Source of the DNA: CAWGYQ01 sp963817395
Lineage (GTDB): Bacteria > Acidobacteriota > Vicinamibacteria > Vicinamibacterales > CAVPJW01
Length of the DNA stretch: 64,000 nt
NCBI GenBank assembly: GCA_963817395.1
Contig: CAWFOC010000001.1
Location: 1 to 64,000, forward strand
Reading direction: 5' to 3'
Shown here: piece after piece, positions 17,863 through 27,553 of the stretch
Position numbering within the stretch: the stretch's first letter is position 1
Layout: each line of letters opens with the position of its first letter
Position numbers and translations under genes: made by a program
Notes under the pieces: model-generated
What the model was told of the DNA's origin: nothing
The model's input: only the letters and a program-made list of their open reading frames with translations
The model's database searches: none

Positions 17863-19527
17863 TTAGCTGCGATTGAAAATGCGGCCTTTGTCGAGGCCGA
17901 ACGACGGGCTGCCGCGCTGTCCCGAGATCCGGATCGGGATGGCGCTGCCGCCTCCGCGCTTCTTGAAGAGCGGATCGACCATCTTGAGCAAGACACTCTT
18001 GAATCCTGTGGTCGTCTGAGAAATCGTGGCGTCCATGAAGAACATACCGGAAAAATCCAGCACTTCGGACTCCAGATTGTAGGTACCGGCCAGCTCCACG
18101 GCAGCACCCGGCACGTCGAAGACAACCTGCGGAATCGTGAGCACACCGTTCCCGAGCGTGAAGCTGCCGGAGAAATCCGACGTCACCCGTTGGCTTGCCG
18201 GTTCCTCCTTGACCTTTCCACTACCGCGACGGCTCAATTCGTTGATCTTTCTCTGCACGTCGGCATCGGTGAATCGCGCATTCTCGATGTCGAACGCCCC
18301 GTCGAGCTGCAGCTTCTTGACGACATCCTGATCGCCCGGTGGGAGGACGAGTTTCGCGTCCAGCTTCAAGCCGCCCGTCATGGGCGGTTGGGGATTCTTG
18401 ATCGCGAGCCGCAGGACGTCAGCGATCCGGCCCTTGCCGATCACGACATCGATGAACACCGTGCGCCCCTTGCGCCCCGGCGTGTGAACGACGCCGCCCT
18501 TCGCCACCATGGACGTCTCGAGAAATGACGCGTCCACGCGCTCGAGGATCGTGTCGCCATTGGTGCCGTCCACGACGGCGTGGTACTTGGTCTTCAGGGG
18601 AACTGGGAGATCGCTCGCGCTCACGGTGAACTCCGGCGTGTCGGTCTCACCCTGCACCTCGAGGCGCTCGAGTGTGCCCTTGAACGACCCATGGGCCGAG
18701 AGAATGCCCGAGATCCCTTTGAACACGCCGAGATCCGCCTTGTCGAACGTGAACGTCCCATCGAGAGGCGTGCGGCCCGGATCGTCACGGCCCCACGGAC
18801 CGAAATGACCCTTCACGTCGATCTGGCCCGGCGGCACGGCATTGGTGAGCTGCGCCTCGAACGGCATCGCGCGGTCGATCGCGAGCGTGCGCATGCGCAG
18901 GCGGTGGATCTGCCACACGCGGGGATCCTTTTCTGGATCGCGCCGAAGGATGACCAGACGCGCATCGTTCGACTCGAGCTCGTCGATGACGAACGTCTTC
19001 GTCAAGTCGCTGTCGCTCTCCGAGGCGTCGGTCACGTCCTCTGGCTCGTCCTTCGATTCGTCCGGCCGACTCGCCTCCGGGGATGTCGTCGGTGCAGAGG
19101 CGCGTGACGAATCCTTGGAATCTGACGGGCGGTTCTTGGGAGGTATCTGGATCTCCAGACCCACGACCGTCAGCTTCGAGAGGTGGCTTCGAAACAGATC
19201 TGAGAATCCCCCGTCGGCGGTGAACTCGGCAATCGAGATGAGCGGCGGCACGTCGCGGCGTCCCTTGTGACGGACCGTGAGGCCCTTCCCTCTGGCGCGG
19301 AGAGGCAGGAGCCTGAGATCGAGCTCCTTCAGCTCCACTTCGCTCTCGAAATGTTCGGACAGCCACGCGACGGCTTCCTTGTGGGCCATTGCCGATGTGA
19401 AGGGCACCGTCGCCAGCGCGGCGAGCGTCAGACCGACGACGCCCAGGACCACGAGGATCGACGCGATCAGCCAGCGACGCGATCGCCGCGGACGAAGGGG
19501 GCCTGACGACGGGTTTTCTGGTGGCAC
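17863..19527 (-). CDS. AsmA-like envelope protein
   Basis: A GTG at 19527 gives 554 residues starting shortly before a basic patch (RPRRSRRW) and one membrane helix (LIASILVVLGVVGLTLAALA). An open frame continues to 19674 without conserved sequence. The periplasmic part has AsmA/TamB-type beta repeats, for example VAWLSEHFESEVELKELDLR near the start and LKLDAKLVLPPGDQDVVKKL late in the chain. A Ser/Asp/Glu-rich linker (about 150-185) separates the N-terminal domain from the rest. AsmA-like proteins are linked to lipid transport between membranes, so this is likely an inner-membrane-anchored bridge protein. The exact start is uncertain. Confidence 0.75.
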   Translation of the reverse strand: MPPENPSSGPLRPRRSRRWLIASILVVLGVVGLTLAALATVPFTSAMAHKEAVAWLSEHFESEVELKELDLRLLPLRARGKGLTVRHKGRRDVPPLISIAEFTADGGFSDLFRSHLSKLTVVGLEIQIPPKNRPSDSKDSSRASAPTTSPEASRPDESKDEPEDVTDASESDSDLTKTFVIDELESNDARLVILRRDPEKDPRVWQIHRLRMRTLAIDRAMPFEAQLTNAVPPGQIDVKGHFGPWGRDDPGRTPLDGTFTFDKADLGVFKGISGILSAHGSFKGTLERLEVQGETDTPEFTVSASDLPVPLKTKYHAVVDGTNGDTILERVDASFLETSMVAKGGVVHTPGRKGRTVFIDVVIGKGRIADVLRLAIKNPQPPMTGGLKLDAKLVLPPGDQDVVKKLQLDGAFDIENARFTDADVQRKINELSRRGSGKVKEEPASQRVTSDFSGSFTLGNGVLTIPQVVFDVPGAAVELAGTYNLESEVLDFSGMFFMDATISQTTTGFKSVLLKMVDPLFKKRGGGSAIPIRISGQRGSPSFGLDKGRIFNRS

Positions 19528-19737
19528 GGCGTCACTCGAGCAAGAAACATGCCGCGAACATGACAATCTCACGGTTTGCAACGCAAACAGGAATGTACCG
19601 ATCCGCGTCATCTGCAATCGGGCCGCCGCGCATGGCCCGTCGGATGGAACGCTCAGGGTGTGGGATGCGGGCATCGCTGGCGCGTCGCCGGGGGCGTGTC
19701 GCGGGCGTCACAGGGTCGGAGGTCATCGGCAGCGGAC

Positions 19738-21264
19738 TCACCGGTAACGGCTCGTAATCTTCTCGAAGCCCCAGTGGAACTTGTACAGGTGGATCGAGTT
19801 CCACATCACGTGCATGCGCTCGGTCTGCAGGAGGTCCATCGCCGTCGAGACGAACGGCAGATGCGAATACTGCGTCCGGATGTAATTCAGCTTTCGGTGC
19901 CTGGGAGTTCGGTCGTTCAATGGTCGTCGGTCGAGCCGCCGCACGATGTCCGGGGGCACGGAGGACTGCAGAAAATCGTGAAAGTCTCGCTCACTGTCCG
20001 CGTTGGGCGCCTCGCGCACGTGGCCGGCGCCGCATTTGACCTGCCCGAACCACGCGCGCGGCACGCCCGCCTCCTCCGCGATGCGGCGGGCAATCGGCCG
20101 ATCATAGGCGCCGGCGCCCAGCCTCCACGGCCGCATCTCCGGCGAGTGCGTAATTCTAAAAATCGCGGGACCGTGAAGCGCCCTGACATACGGGACTGGA
20201 AATTGCAGAAATCCCGCACGCAATCGGAACTCGCCCAGGTTCTGCCCGTGCAGCACACAATCGTCCACCTCGCGCAGATGGCTGCGACGGCACCGGCGCC
20301 CGAGTCCCCAGTAGCGCTCACCATGCCGGCCGGATACCAGTACGCTCCCGCGCAGCGAGGCTTCCATGAGCCGCATCGATGCGTCGGTGCTGGTCGAGGG
20401 GCTCAAATAGAACTCCGCCCTCGGGTGCCCCGATAGGGAGGCGAGGCCGAACCGCTCGTACTCGGTGACCGACATGCCCAGGGCGCGCAGCGTGTCGGCG
20501 CCACTGTCATCGACGGCAACGGTCTTGACCCCCAGGAGAGGATGTCCGGAGACGTGGATGCTGCGAACAAAGGTCACCCCTTCCTGACACCCGGCTTCGC
20601 GCGCGATGGCGGTGGCGGCCGTCGAATCGTAGCCGCGCGAGCAGGCCGCGACAAGGCGATACGTCTTGCGGCGCCCGGGTGCCGCGGCGTTAGCGGCAAG
20701 CTCGATCGCCGCCTTTCGCAGCGCGCCGTAGTAGTCCGCGAAGCAGGCCGGCGCGGGACCCAGAGGCTTGGGTGCGCGGTGAAGAGAAAGATCGCGGCCA
20801 ATCTCCAGATTGCAGCACCGGAACAGCTCGACGAGACGTCCTGATCGCGTGCGCAAGGTGGACGTCGGCCCCTCGATGCCTCTCCGCACCATCTTGACGA
20901 GGTCGAAGAAATAGTTCTTGTAGGTGAAGTCGAGCCCGTCCTGCGCTTCGGCCAGCAGGAACACGAGCGAGTTCGAGATGAGAATCTCATGGTCCGATCG
21001 GAGGACGAACAGTCGCTCGAGCGGATGAAATGGCGCGGCGAACACGAGGGCGCCATCTCGCAGGCGGGCGCCGGTTCCGGCCAGAACTTCGGCCTGGTCG
21101 AAGTCGAAGTCGTCGAAGTTGCCGTTCCAGGCGCCTTCGACGAACCCATCTGCTCGCGTCTCGACGTCGGCGCCGTGACGAATCGTGACGCCGCCGCTCT
21201 TTCTCGCCCGGGCACACCAGCTGAGTGGAGGCAGATTCAGAGAGGGTTGAAACTCGATGGTCAA
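19738..21264 (-). CDS. Asparagine-synthetase-like ATP-pyrophosphatase domain protein
   Basis: The product is 508 residues. A PP-loop-like motif, SRGYDST (209-215), occupies the place of SGGxDS in asparagine synthetase. EMRPWRLGAGAYDRPIARRI and RAWFGQVKCG later match its C-terminal region. The first ~150 residues look like a worn Ntn-type glutaminase domain without the N-terminal Cys nucleophile, so ammonia or an amine rather than glutamine may be used. The start is a TTG that overlaps the stop of the FemAB-like gene (TTGA), so the pair is coupled. A role in amidating or conjugating a small molecule or cell-wall precursor is inferred only. Confidence 0.6.
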   Translation of the reverse strand: MTIEFQPSLNLPPLSWCARARKSGGVTIRHGADVETRADGFVEGAWNGNFDDFDFDQAEVLAGTGARLRDGALVFAAPFHPLERLFVLRSDHEILISNSLVFLLAEAQDGLDFTYKNYFFDLVKMVRRGIEGPTSTLRTRSGRLVELFRCCNLEIGRDLSLHRAPKPLGPAPACFADYYGALRKAAIELAANAAAPGRRKTYRLVAACSRGYDSTAATAIAREAGCQEGVTFVRSIHVSGHPLLGVKTVAVDDSGADTLRALGMSVTEYERFGLASLSGHPRAEFYLSPSTSTDASMRLMEASLRGSVLVSGRHGERYWGLGRRCRRSHLREVDDCVLHGQNLGEFRLRAGFLQFPVPYVRALHGPAIFRITHSPEMRPWRLGAGAYDRPIARRIAEEAGVPRAWFGQVKCGAGHVREAPNADSERDFHDFLQSSVPPDIVRRLDRRPLNDRTPRHRKLNYIRTQYSHLPFVSTAMDLLQTERMHVMWNSIHLYKFHWGFEKITSRYR

Positions 21265-22417
21265 CGCGCTTTGCCTTCTCCCCTCAACGCTCGAAGGGCG
21301 TCGGGTGATAGCTTACGGCGGTTCCAAGCCGACGCCAGCGCGAACCAGCGGGCCGTTGCGAGCCCGCGCAGGCCCGACTCGCGCGAATAGATCCACGTCC
21401 TCGCCAGCCAGCAGCCCCTGCGAACCTTCAGATCGTACATGCCCCGACCATAGTACATCCGCCGAATGCCCGAGTCGATCGCGTGAGCGATGGGCGCGTT
21501 ATAGGTCACCTGAAAGTAAGTGTAATCGCCCCCGGAGTCCGGATCCACGCCGACTGCGATGGGAAACGCCGTCCGGTTCCGGATCAGCATCACCGTGACC
21601 GCCGTGACGACGCCGGACTTCGTGGCGGTGAAGATGCGCGCCTGGCTGCCCAGGTGCTCATCGAGCGCGGCAAAGAACTCCCGAGTGCACGCAAAGCGAA
21701 CGCCGCCGTGCTTCTGCGCGTTCGAGTCGAGCAGGCTCAGAAAACGTTCTTCATGGCCCTTGGCGCCGGCACGATCCCGACTGCCGTTCCAGCCTCCAGA
21801 TTCCGTGATATCTGACGCCTGAACTCGATACGCTTCTTGCTCGGAAACGCCGCGAGGTAGTCTTCGAAGGAACCGAATCCGAGGTCGAGGACCGCAACGG
21901 GGACGTTGGCCGTGCGCAGATATCCCCGGTCTTCGAGCAGCGCCCTCAATTCGCGCTCGTCGTCGAGCACGTGGACAAAGCTCGGGTAAAGACCTCGCGC
22001 CCGCGCTTCGGTTTCTATCGCATCGAGCATCACACGGCGCGCGCGGTCGGCGTCGGCCGTGTTCAGCCCGGGGACCACGCCGACGTGCCAGCCGTACCCG
22101 AGCGCCGGGCCGCAGATGAAAGCCGGCAGGAAGCTGATCCCAAGCGCCCCCGCGGCAGACTTGACGCGGCCGAGCAGCATGTCGTCCAAGGTCTCCACCT
22201 CAGATGACTTTTCAACGGCGTAGCACACAGCAGTTGCCACGAGGGCGCCGTCGTGGCGGAAGGTGAAATAGACCGGCTCGGCTCTGGCGCGCCAGCAGGA
22301 TTCGATCGTCGCCAGCCAGGCCCAGGTGGCGAAGGCGTTGTCGCCGGACAGACCATCCCACTCGGTCGGGTCGATACTGTGGATGCTGCGGTGGCGGCCG
22401 GGCAAGAACATCATCAT
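21261..22417 (-). pseudogene. FemAB/GNAT-like acyltransferase, one frame break
   Basis: Two minus-strand pieces belong to one ~385-residue protein. The N-terminal part (to 21737) has TWAWLATIESCWRARAEPVY, a CoA-transferase-like GYLRTANVPVAVLDLGF and FPSKKRIEFRRQISRNLEAG. The C-terminal part continues in another frame with ERFLSLLDSNAQKHGG, then LIRNRTAFPIAVGV and YFQVTYNAPIAHAID. The frames switch at about 21750, and one base restores continuity. The pattern fits FemAB-like or GNAT acyltransferases that add an amino acid or acyl group to polysaccharide or peptide. It overlaps the start of the asparagine-synthetase-like gene. Whether the break is real or an assembly error cannot be decided here. 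Confidence 0.65.
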
Positions 22418-22471
22418 ATCGGTTCCGCCCGCCGCGACGGTGTCGTGGCCGTCATGTGAGATGCTTGAAGG

Positions 22472-23155
22472 ATGTTCCTGTCGCTGCTGAAGATTATCGG
22501 CGCCCCGGGGTCGATCGCGTTTCTCGCGATCAGTCTCGGTCTCGGCGTCATTCTGCTCGCCCGGCCGCGCAGCCGTCGGATTGGACGAAGCTGGTTGGTC
22601 GTGGTTCTCATCGGGTATCTGTTTCTCAGCCTGCCGTGGGTGGCCAATGGCATTGCCGGGCGTCTGCCCGCTTCCCCGACCGCCGATCTGCAGGCGCTCA
22701 GATCAGTTGATACGCTGCTCGTCTTCGACGGGGACAATCGTCGTGGTCGCGTGCGCGAAGCCGCTCGGGTCTATGCCCTGGCTCAACCTCGCGAAGTCTG
22801 GTTGCTCGGCGCGCCCTGGATGCTCGACGAGCTCGTCGACAGCGGCATTCCAGCGTCGCGGCTCAAGCACAACGCAGCGGTGTGGACCACACTGGACCAA
22901 CTGGTGTGGGTGCGGACGCGGTTCGGTCAGACGAGCGACGCGCATGTGGCGATTGTCGCCTCGCGCCTCCAGGCACCTCGTATCGCGGCCCTCTCCCGGA
23001 AAGCCCGCCTGGACGCCGTGACCCTCGTGGCATCGCCGATCGATCGGGAGCCGCCGACCTCGGGCATCCCCTTGTTCGTTCCCACCGAGTTCGCGCTGCG
23101 CGTCAGTCGAGACGCCCTGTACGAGCATGCCGCGCTGGTGTATCACCGCAACTGA
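22472..23155 (+). CDS. YdcF/ElyC-like DUF218 membrane protein
   Basis: The product is 227 residues. Two membrane segments (about 5-30 and 42-62) precede a soluble domain. LRSVDTLLVFDGDNRRGRVR, then REVWLLGAPWMLDELVDSGI, then VAIVASRLQAPRIAAL follow the DUF218 order: a VVLGGG-like strand, a receding helix, and a second strand before a Ser/His loop. DUF218 proteins such as ElyC and SanA affect envelope integrity and undecaprenyl-linked metabolism. The characteristic GGG motif is altered to FDGDN here, so the assignment is moderate. It is divergent from the FemAB-like gene. Confidence 0.6.
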   Translation: MFLSLLKIIGAPGSIAFLAISLGLGVILLARPRSRRIGRSWLVVVLIGYLFLSLPWVANGIAGRLPASPTADLQALRSVDTLLVFDGDNRRGRVREAARVYALAQPREVWLLGAPWMLDELVDSGIPASRLKHNAAVWTTLDQLVWVRTRFGQTSDAHVAIVASRLQAPRIAALSRKARLDAVTLVASPIDREPPTSGIPLFVPTEFALRVSRDALYEHAALVYHRN

Positions 23156-23249
23156 CCCCGGCGACCCTGTGGTGTCTTGGTTTTCGTCCGGCTGGTGAGG
23201 TAGTCTCCACCGTGCCCGCGAGCGAGGGCGACGGGCGTGAGGAGTCTCG

Positions 23250-24767
23250 ATGGTGACCACACCCAAGGGAATGATCGGTGCCTGTGTGTTGGCGTCGCTG
23301 TTCGGCGGCCTGCACATTCACGCGGACCAAAGCGCACAGGGGAATCTGACCCAGGAACCGCCGGCTCGCAAAGGTGAGCAGGATGCCGCCGGAGGCGAGG
23401 CCTGGAACATGCGACTCGTGTCGCATCACGATCTCGACGGTCGGGCCGCCTATCAGCCGGTGATCCACAGGTACGGACCGCGGTACGTGCTCTTCGTGGG
23501 CCACCACGAAGGCGTCCACGTCAACCATCTGAACGGAAAGAAGGAGACGAACGGGACAGCTATCCTCGATGTCACCGATCCCGCCAGGCCCGAGTATCTG
23601 GTTCACATTCCAGCGACCGGCAAGTCCGAGGAGGTCCAGCACGCGCAAATTTGCGACGGCAACGCGCTGAAGAGCGCCGATCCGGCCAAGGTGTATCTGC
23701 TGCGGACCAACGGCCAGGAAAACCACGAGATCTGGGACGTCACAAATCCCTCGGCGCCGGGCTTCATCCGCGACGTTGTCGTCACCGGCACCACCGCGGG
23801 CCCGCGCGGTGGCCGTCAGACGCACAAGAACCTGTGGGATTGCGGGACGGGCTACGCGTTTCTGGTCTCGAGCGTTGACGGCTGGCGGTCACCCCGTGTG
23901 ATGCAGGTATTCGACCTGAACAACCCGGCGCAGCCGGTGCACATCCGCGACTTCAATCTATGGGAGAACGCACCGGGCGTGACCACGCCTGAGGCGCGGG
24001 TCGGCGGCAACGGGGTTCATCAGCCGCTGCTCGTCGGCAGGCGCTTGTTCGTCCCTTACGGCATGAACAATGGCGGCGTGGTGCAGATCCTCGACCTCGA
24101 CAAGCTGATTGGCGGTGATCCCGGCGCGACGGATCGCTTCGCGCCAACGCGGCCGAATCTCGAATACCCGCAGATCGCGCGCGTCAACATGCCGACCTAC
24201 TGGGGCGGTCACACAGCCAAGCCGATTTACGGCATGAAGATGCCCGGCTGGGACGATTTCCGCGAGCAGAATACCCGCGACATCATGGTGGTGGTGTCCG
24301 AGGAGACTCAGGAGATGTGTTCCGGCACCAATCAGGCCATCTTCTTCATGGACATCACCCAGATCGACAGGCCCTTCGGCATCTCGAGCTGGTTCGTGCC
24401 CGAAGAGCCTGGCGACTTCTGCAATCGCGGCGGGCGTTTCGGTCCCCATTCGCCTCACGATTCATTCAATCCTGCCTTTCTCGACAAGCTCCTGATCGTG
24501 GCGTACTTCAATGCCGGCGTGCGCGCCGTGGACATCCGCGATCCGTTCCGTCCGCGCGAGGCGGGCTACTACATTCCGGCCGTGACCGGGAAGACGCAGG
24601 AAATCTGCGCCGAGCTCGATGGGAAGAACGTCTGCAAGACGGCCATCCAGACCAACAATACGGACATCGACGATCGCGGCTACATCTATGCGCTCGACCG
24701 CAGCGGCACCGGGCTGCACATCATCGAGCTGACGAACGAAGCAAGGCAGATTGTCGGGTTGCCGTAG
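23250..24767 (+). CDS. LVIVD-repeat beta-propeller protein, secreted
   Basis: The product is 505 residues with a weak signal segment (~8-24) and GAGGAG before the ATG. The LVIVD-type blades read as 'variable name, then D[VI]xxPxxP': TAILDVTDPARPEYLVHI, EIWDVTNPSAPGFIRDVVV, MQVFDLNNPAQPVHIRDF and AVDIRDPFRPREAGYYIP. This is a beta-propeller with at least five blades. His-rich turns (VSHHDLDG, FVGHHEGVHVNH) and paired Cys (QICDGN, WDCGTG, EMCSGTN, DFCNRGG, EICAEL, NVCKTA) suggest disulphides in the periplasm. The function is not known. Confidence 0.8.
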   Translation: MVTTPKGMIGACVLASLFGGLHIHADQSAQGNLTQEPPARKGEQDAAGGEAWNMRLVSHHDLDGRAAYQPVIHRYGPRYVLFVGHHEGVHVNHLNGKKETNGTAILDVTDPARPEYLVHIPATGKSEEVQHAQICDGNALKSADPAKVYLLRTNGQENHEIWDVTNPSAPGFIRDVVVTGTTAGPRGGRQTHKNLWDCGTGYAFLVSSVDGWRSPRVMQVFDLNNPAQPVHIRDFNLWENAPGVTTPEARVGGNGVHQPLLVGRRLFVPYGMNNGGVVQILDLDKLIGGDPGATDRFAPTRPNLEYPQIARVNMPTYWGGHTAKPIYGMKMPGWDDFREQNTRDIMVVVSEETQEMCSGTNQAIFFMDITQIDRPFGISSWFVPEEPGDFCNRGGRFGPHSPHDSFNPAFLDKLLIVAYFNAGVRAVDIRDPFRPREAGYYIPAVTGKTQEICAELDGKNVCKTAIQTNNTDIDDRGYIYALDRSGTGLHIIELTNEARQIVGLP

Positions 24768-24839
24768 AGCGACCGGCAACGGTCACGCATGGGCTGACCG
24801 GGGCCAGCTCGAGCGACGCGGCGTTGGCGTGGGCTTAGA

Positions 24840-25911
24840 ATGGGGCACATGATCATTTCACAAGCTTTCGTGACGCGGACGGCGATCGTCCTGGGCCTGG
24901 CAGCGTTCGCGGCCGTGGTTCCGATTCGAGCACGGCAGGCACCGCAGGCGGCGAGCCAGAAGCCGGCGGCGTGGTCGAATGAGCGTTTGCTGAGCCAATT
25001 GGGAATCTCGGCCCCGGATCTCGCACGCGTGCAGAGTGGGCAGGCGGTGGCCTGGCTGCTCACCGCCAATGTGCCCAACGAAGTGGGTGCGGCCGGCGCC
25101 ATTCGGGTCACCGGCGATCTTCGTCGCCTGCTCGCGTGGTTTCGCGACATCGAAACGTTCATGAAGGACGCGGGCAACACCAATGTCGGCGCGATCAAGA
25201 CGCCGGCCACGGCGGCCGATTTCGCGCGCCTCGATCTGGCCGACGTCGACTTCGCCGATCTGCGATCGTGCCGGCCGGGCAAGTGCGACGTGCGCATGCC
25301 CGCGGCGTTTCTCACGCGGTTTCAGAAGGACGTGAACTGGGACGCGCCCGATGCCTCCGCCAAGGCCGCGCAGCTCGCGCATGCGATGCTGCTCGAATAT
25401 GTCCGTGCCTACCAGAAAGGCGGCGATGCGGCGCTCGGTGCGTTCCACGGATGCGGGGCAACCCGGCGCGATCGCCACCGAGTTCCAGGACATGCTCCGC
25501 CGTTCGGCGAAGGTCTGGGAGCTGGACTATCCCTTCGCGTACTACCTCGAGTCGTCCCCCAGCACGCGCCCGGCGGGCACCGAAGATCGCTTCTACTGGA
25601 CGAGGTCGACCACGGGCCTCAAGCCGACCCTCACGCTCCATCACGTGGCCCTCCAGGAATTCCCGGACGGCCGGGCCGTGATGGCCGACAAGCAGTTCTA
25701 TGCCAGCCGTCAGCTCGACGCAGGCCTGCTCGTGGTGATGGCGAGCCCTACGGTCGATCGAAAAGGATTCGACCTGGCCGTCGGACTCCGGGTGCGTGCG
25801 GATGCGCTCCGAGGGGTCTCGGGAGCGGTTCTCCGGCGCCGTATCGAAAAGGAGACCGTCGACGCCATCCAGATGTACCTGGAGTGGATTCGCGCCAGCC
25901 TGGCGCTCTGA
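24840..25911 (+). pseudogene. Exported hypothetical protein, one frame break
   Basis: Two overlapping frames encode one ~355-residue protein. The first runs from the ATG at 24840 (signal segment ending LAAFAAVVPIRARQA) through VNWDAPDASAKAAQLAHAML and AYQKGGDAALGAFH. The second continues with DAGQPGAIATEFQDMLRR, then KVWELDYPFAYYLESSPSTR and LTLHHVALQEFPDGRAVMAD, and stops at 25911. The switch lies between about 25440 and 25465, where one base separates the frames. The first frame read alone yields a 408-residue product with an Arg/Gly-rich tail that is clearly out of frame. I do not recognise the family. Confidence 0.7.
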
Positions 25912-25929
25912 CCCGAACGCCACCCGCGG

Positions 25930-27345
25930 TTAGCGGGTGTCGGTCAGACGAATGGACTGGCCCACCCGCTGGAACGTCGGGCCATAAGCGGGTACGGCGT
26001 TCTCGGGCACGACGGTCAGATAGTAGAAGAGATTCCCGTCGGTCAGGAACGTGGTGTAAATCGTGATGCGCTCCTGGCCGCCGAGCGGGGACGGGTTCAC
26101 GAGCGGTGTCGCGATGCCCGACCGCTGCGACAGTCGAACCGCCGATTGTTCACCCGCGAGCTTCAGCTGCGGGTTCCCCTGCGCAATCGCGTTCAGCCAG
26201 TTGTTCGTCGCCTGACGCAAGTCGCGGGACGACGGTTTGGCGATGCCGAACTCCACGCCGTGCGTGAAGACGGGTTGTCCCTGTCCCTTGAGCTGACCGT
26301 ACCCGTTCTGCGGCACGAACTTGATGGCGCTGCTCGACGATAGCCCCTGCCAGTTCGTCGGGACCGCGGCCCTGAAGACTCCCGCATCGAAGCTGCGGTA
26401 CTGGGCCGACGGAGCGGGCACCGGTTGGCCGACCGTGCCGACCGAGCGTGGCGATCCGCCGCCCGACTCGCGACGCGCCATCTCACCCATCGTCGTCGCC
26501 GGCGGCATCGACGCGAATCTGGCCTTCGCCGTCGCGAACTGGTTCGTGTTGGCCGGCGCGGCGATCGTAAGCTGTTCGGCCTCCTTCGTGATGTAGGCCG
26601 TGCGGTTGCCCGGATCGGGATGGCTGCTCATCCACTGCGGTCCGCCGCTGCCCTTGGATTCGCGCTGGATCGTCTCGAACATCCGTGCGAGCGATCGCGG
26701 ATCGTACCCGGCCCTCGCCATGATCTGCGCGCCCAGAAGGTCGGCCTGCTTCTCGAAATCGCGGCTGTACTTCAGCAGCAGCGTACCGAGACCGAACTGA
26801 CTGCCTTGAGCGATGGCCGAGCCGGCGGCGCCACCGACGACGGCCCCCCCAACGACCCCCGCGATCTGGCCGAGCTGCAGCCACGGGTTCTGTGCCTTCG
26901 AAGCATTGGCCGTGCCGTGGCGGAGCAGCACGTGCGCCAGCTCGTGCGCCATGACCCCAACGACCTCGCCCTCGGCTGACGCGGCGTCGAACATCCCGCG
27001 GTGGACGAACATCGGGCCGCCCGGAAGGGCGAAGGCATTGATCTCCTTCAGGTTCACGGGCGTGAACGAGTACTCGTAGACGGGCTGCTTCAATTCCGGC
27101 GGCGCGCTCTCCACCAGGCGATTGCCGAGCATCGTCAGGTACCGGGCAATGGTCTCGTCCTCGATGATGGGATATTGCTGACGAACTTCGGCGGCGGCCT
27201 TTCGTCCGAGTTCCACGTCCTGCGCGGGCGTGTACTTGTTCTTCGGCAGCTTGATGGCCGTCTGCCCGGCGAGCGGGCCTCCGGTCAGCAATAGGGTGGC
27301 AAGGAGCGCCACCGCCCGTACGCGCACCCTCTGGCTGGGCATCAT
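25930..27345 (-). CDS. M48-family metalloprotease, secreted
   Basis: The ATG at 27345 has AGGAG upstream and opens a signal peptide (AVALLATLLLTGGPLAGQ); the product is 471 residues. The zinc motif HELAH is at 134-138 and the third ligand lies in EKQADLLGAQIMARAGYDP near 195, as in BepA/Oma1-like M48C proteases. The catalytic domain is preceded by VELGRKAAAEVRQQYPIIED, typical of the family. The C-terminal ~180 residues form a separate domain (YRSFDAGVFRAAVPTNWQGL onward), perhaps for substrate selection. It is likely a periplasmic quality-control protease. It is convergent with the 24840 gene and is downstream of the TPR gene on the same strand. Confidence 0.9.
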   Translation of the reverse strand: MMPSQRVRVRAVALLATLLLTGGPLAGQTAIKLPKNKYTPAQDVELGRKAAAEVRQQYPIIEDETIARYLTMLGNRLVESAPPELKQPVYEYSFTPVNLKEINAFALPGGPMFVHRGMFDAASAEGEVVGVMAHELAHVLLRHGTANASKAQNPWLQLGQIAGVVGGAVVGGAAGSAIAQGSQFGLGTLLLKYSRDFEKQADLLGAQIMARAGYDPRSLARMFETIQRESKGSGGPQWMSSHPDPGNRTAYITKEAEQLTIAAPANTNQFATAKARFASMPPATTMGEMARRESGGGSPRSVGTVGQPVPAPSAQYRSFDAGVFRAAVPTNWQGLSSSSAIKFVPQNGYGQLKGQGQPVFTHGVEFGIAKPSSRDLRQATNNWLNAIAQGNPQLKLAGEQSAVRLSQRSGIATPLVNPSPLGGQERITIYTTFLTDGNLFYYLTVVPENAVPAYGPTFQRVGQSIRLTDTR

Positions 27346-27553
27346 CGTGACTCCTGTGCAGGCCATTTTCAGTATGCGAGGAAGCTCGAGGGGACGCAAC
27401 CTCGACGGAATCGTAGTGCAAGCGCCGGGCCAGGACAGGCGTCGAAGGGGATTGAGAAGAACCAGAGGGGACTGGGGGTCGAGCTCGAGCCGCGGCTGTC
27501 CTCAGCGCGAGCCCGACCGCCGGCGTTGTGCGAGCGCGTGATTCAGCTGAAGG

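Noticed and set aside
24840..26066. 408-residue product of the hypothetical gene
   Set aside because: The last ~190 residues are out of frame; the continuous conserved text is in the neighbouring frame and ends at 25911.
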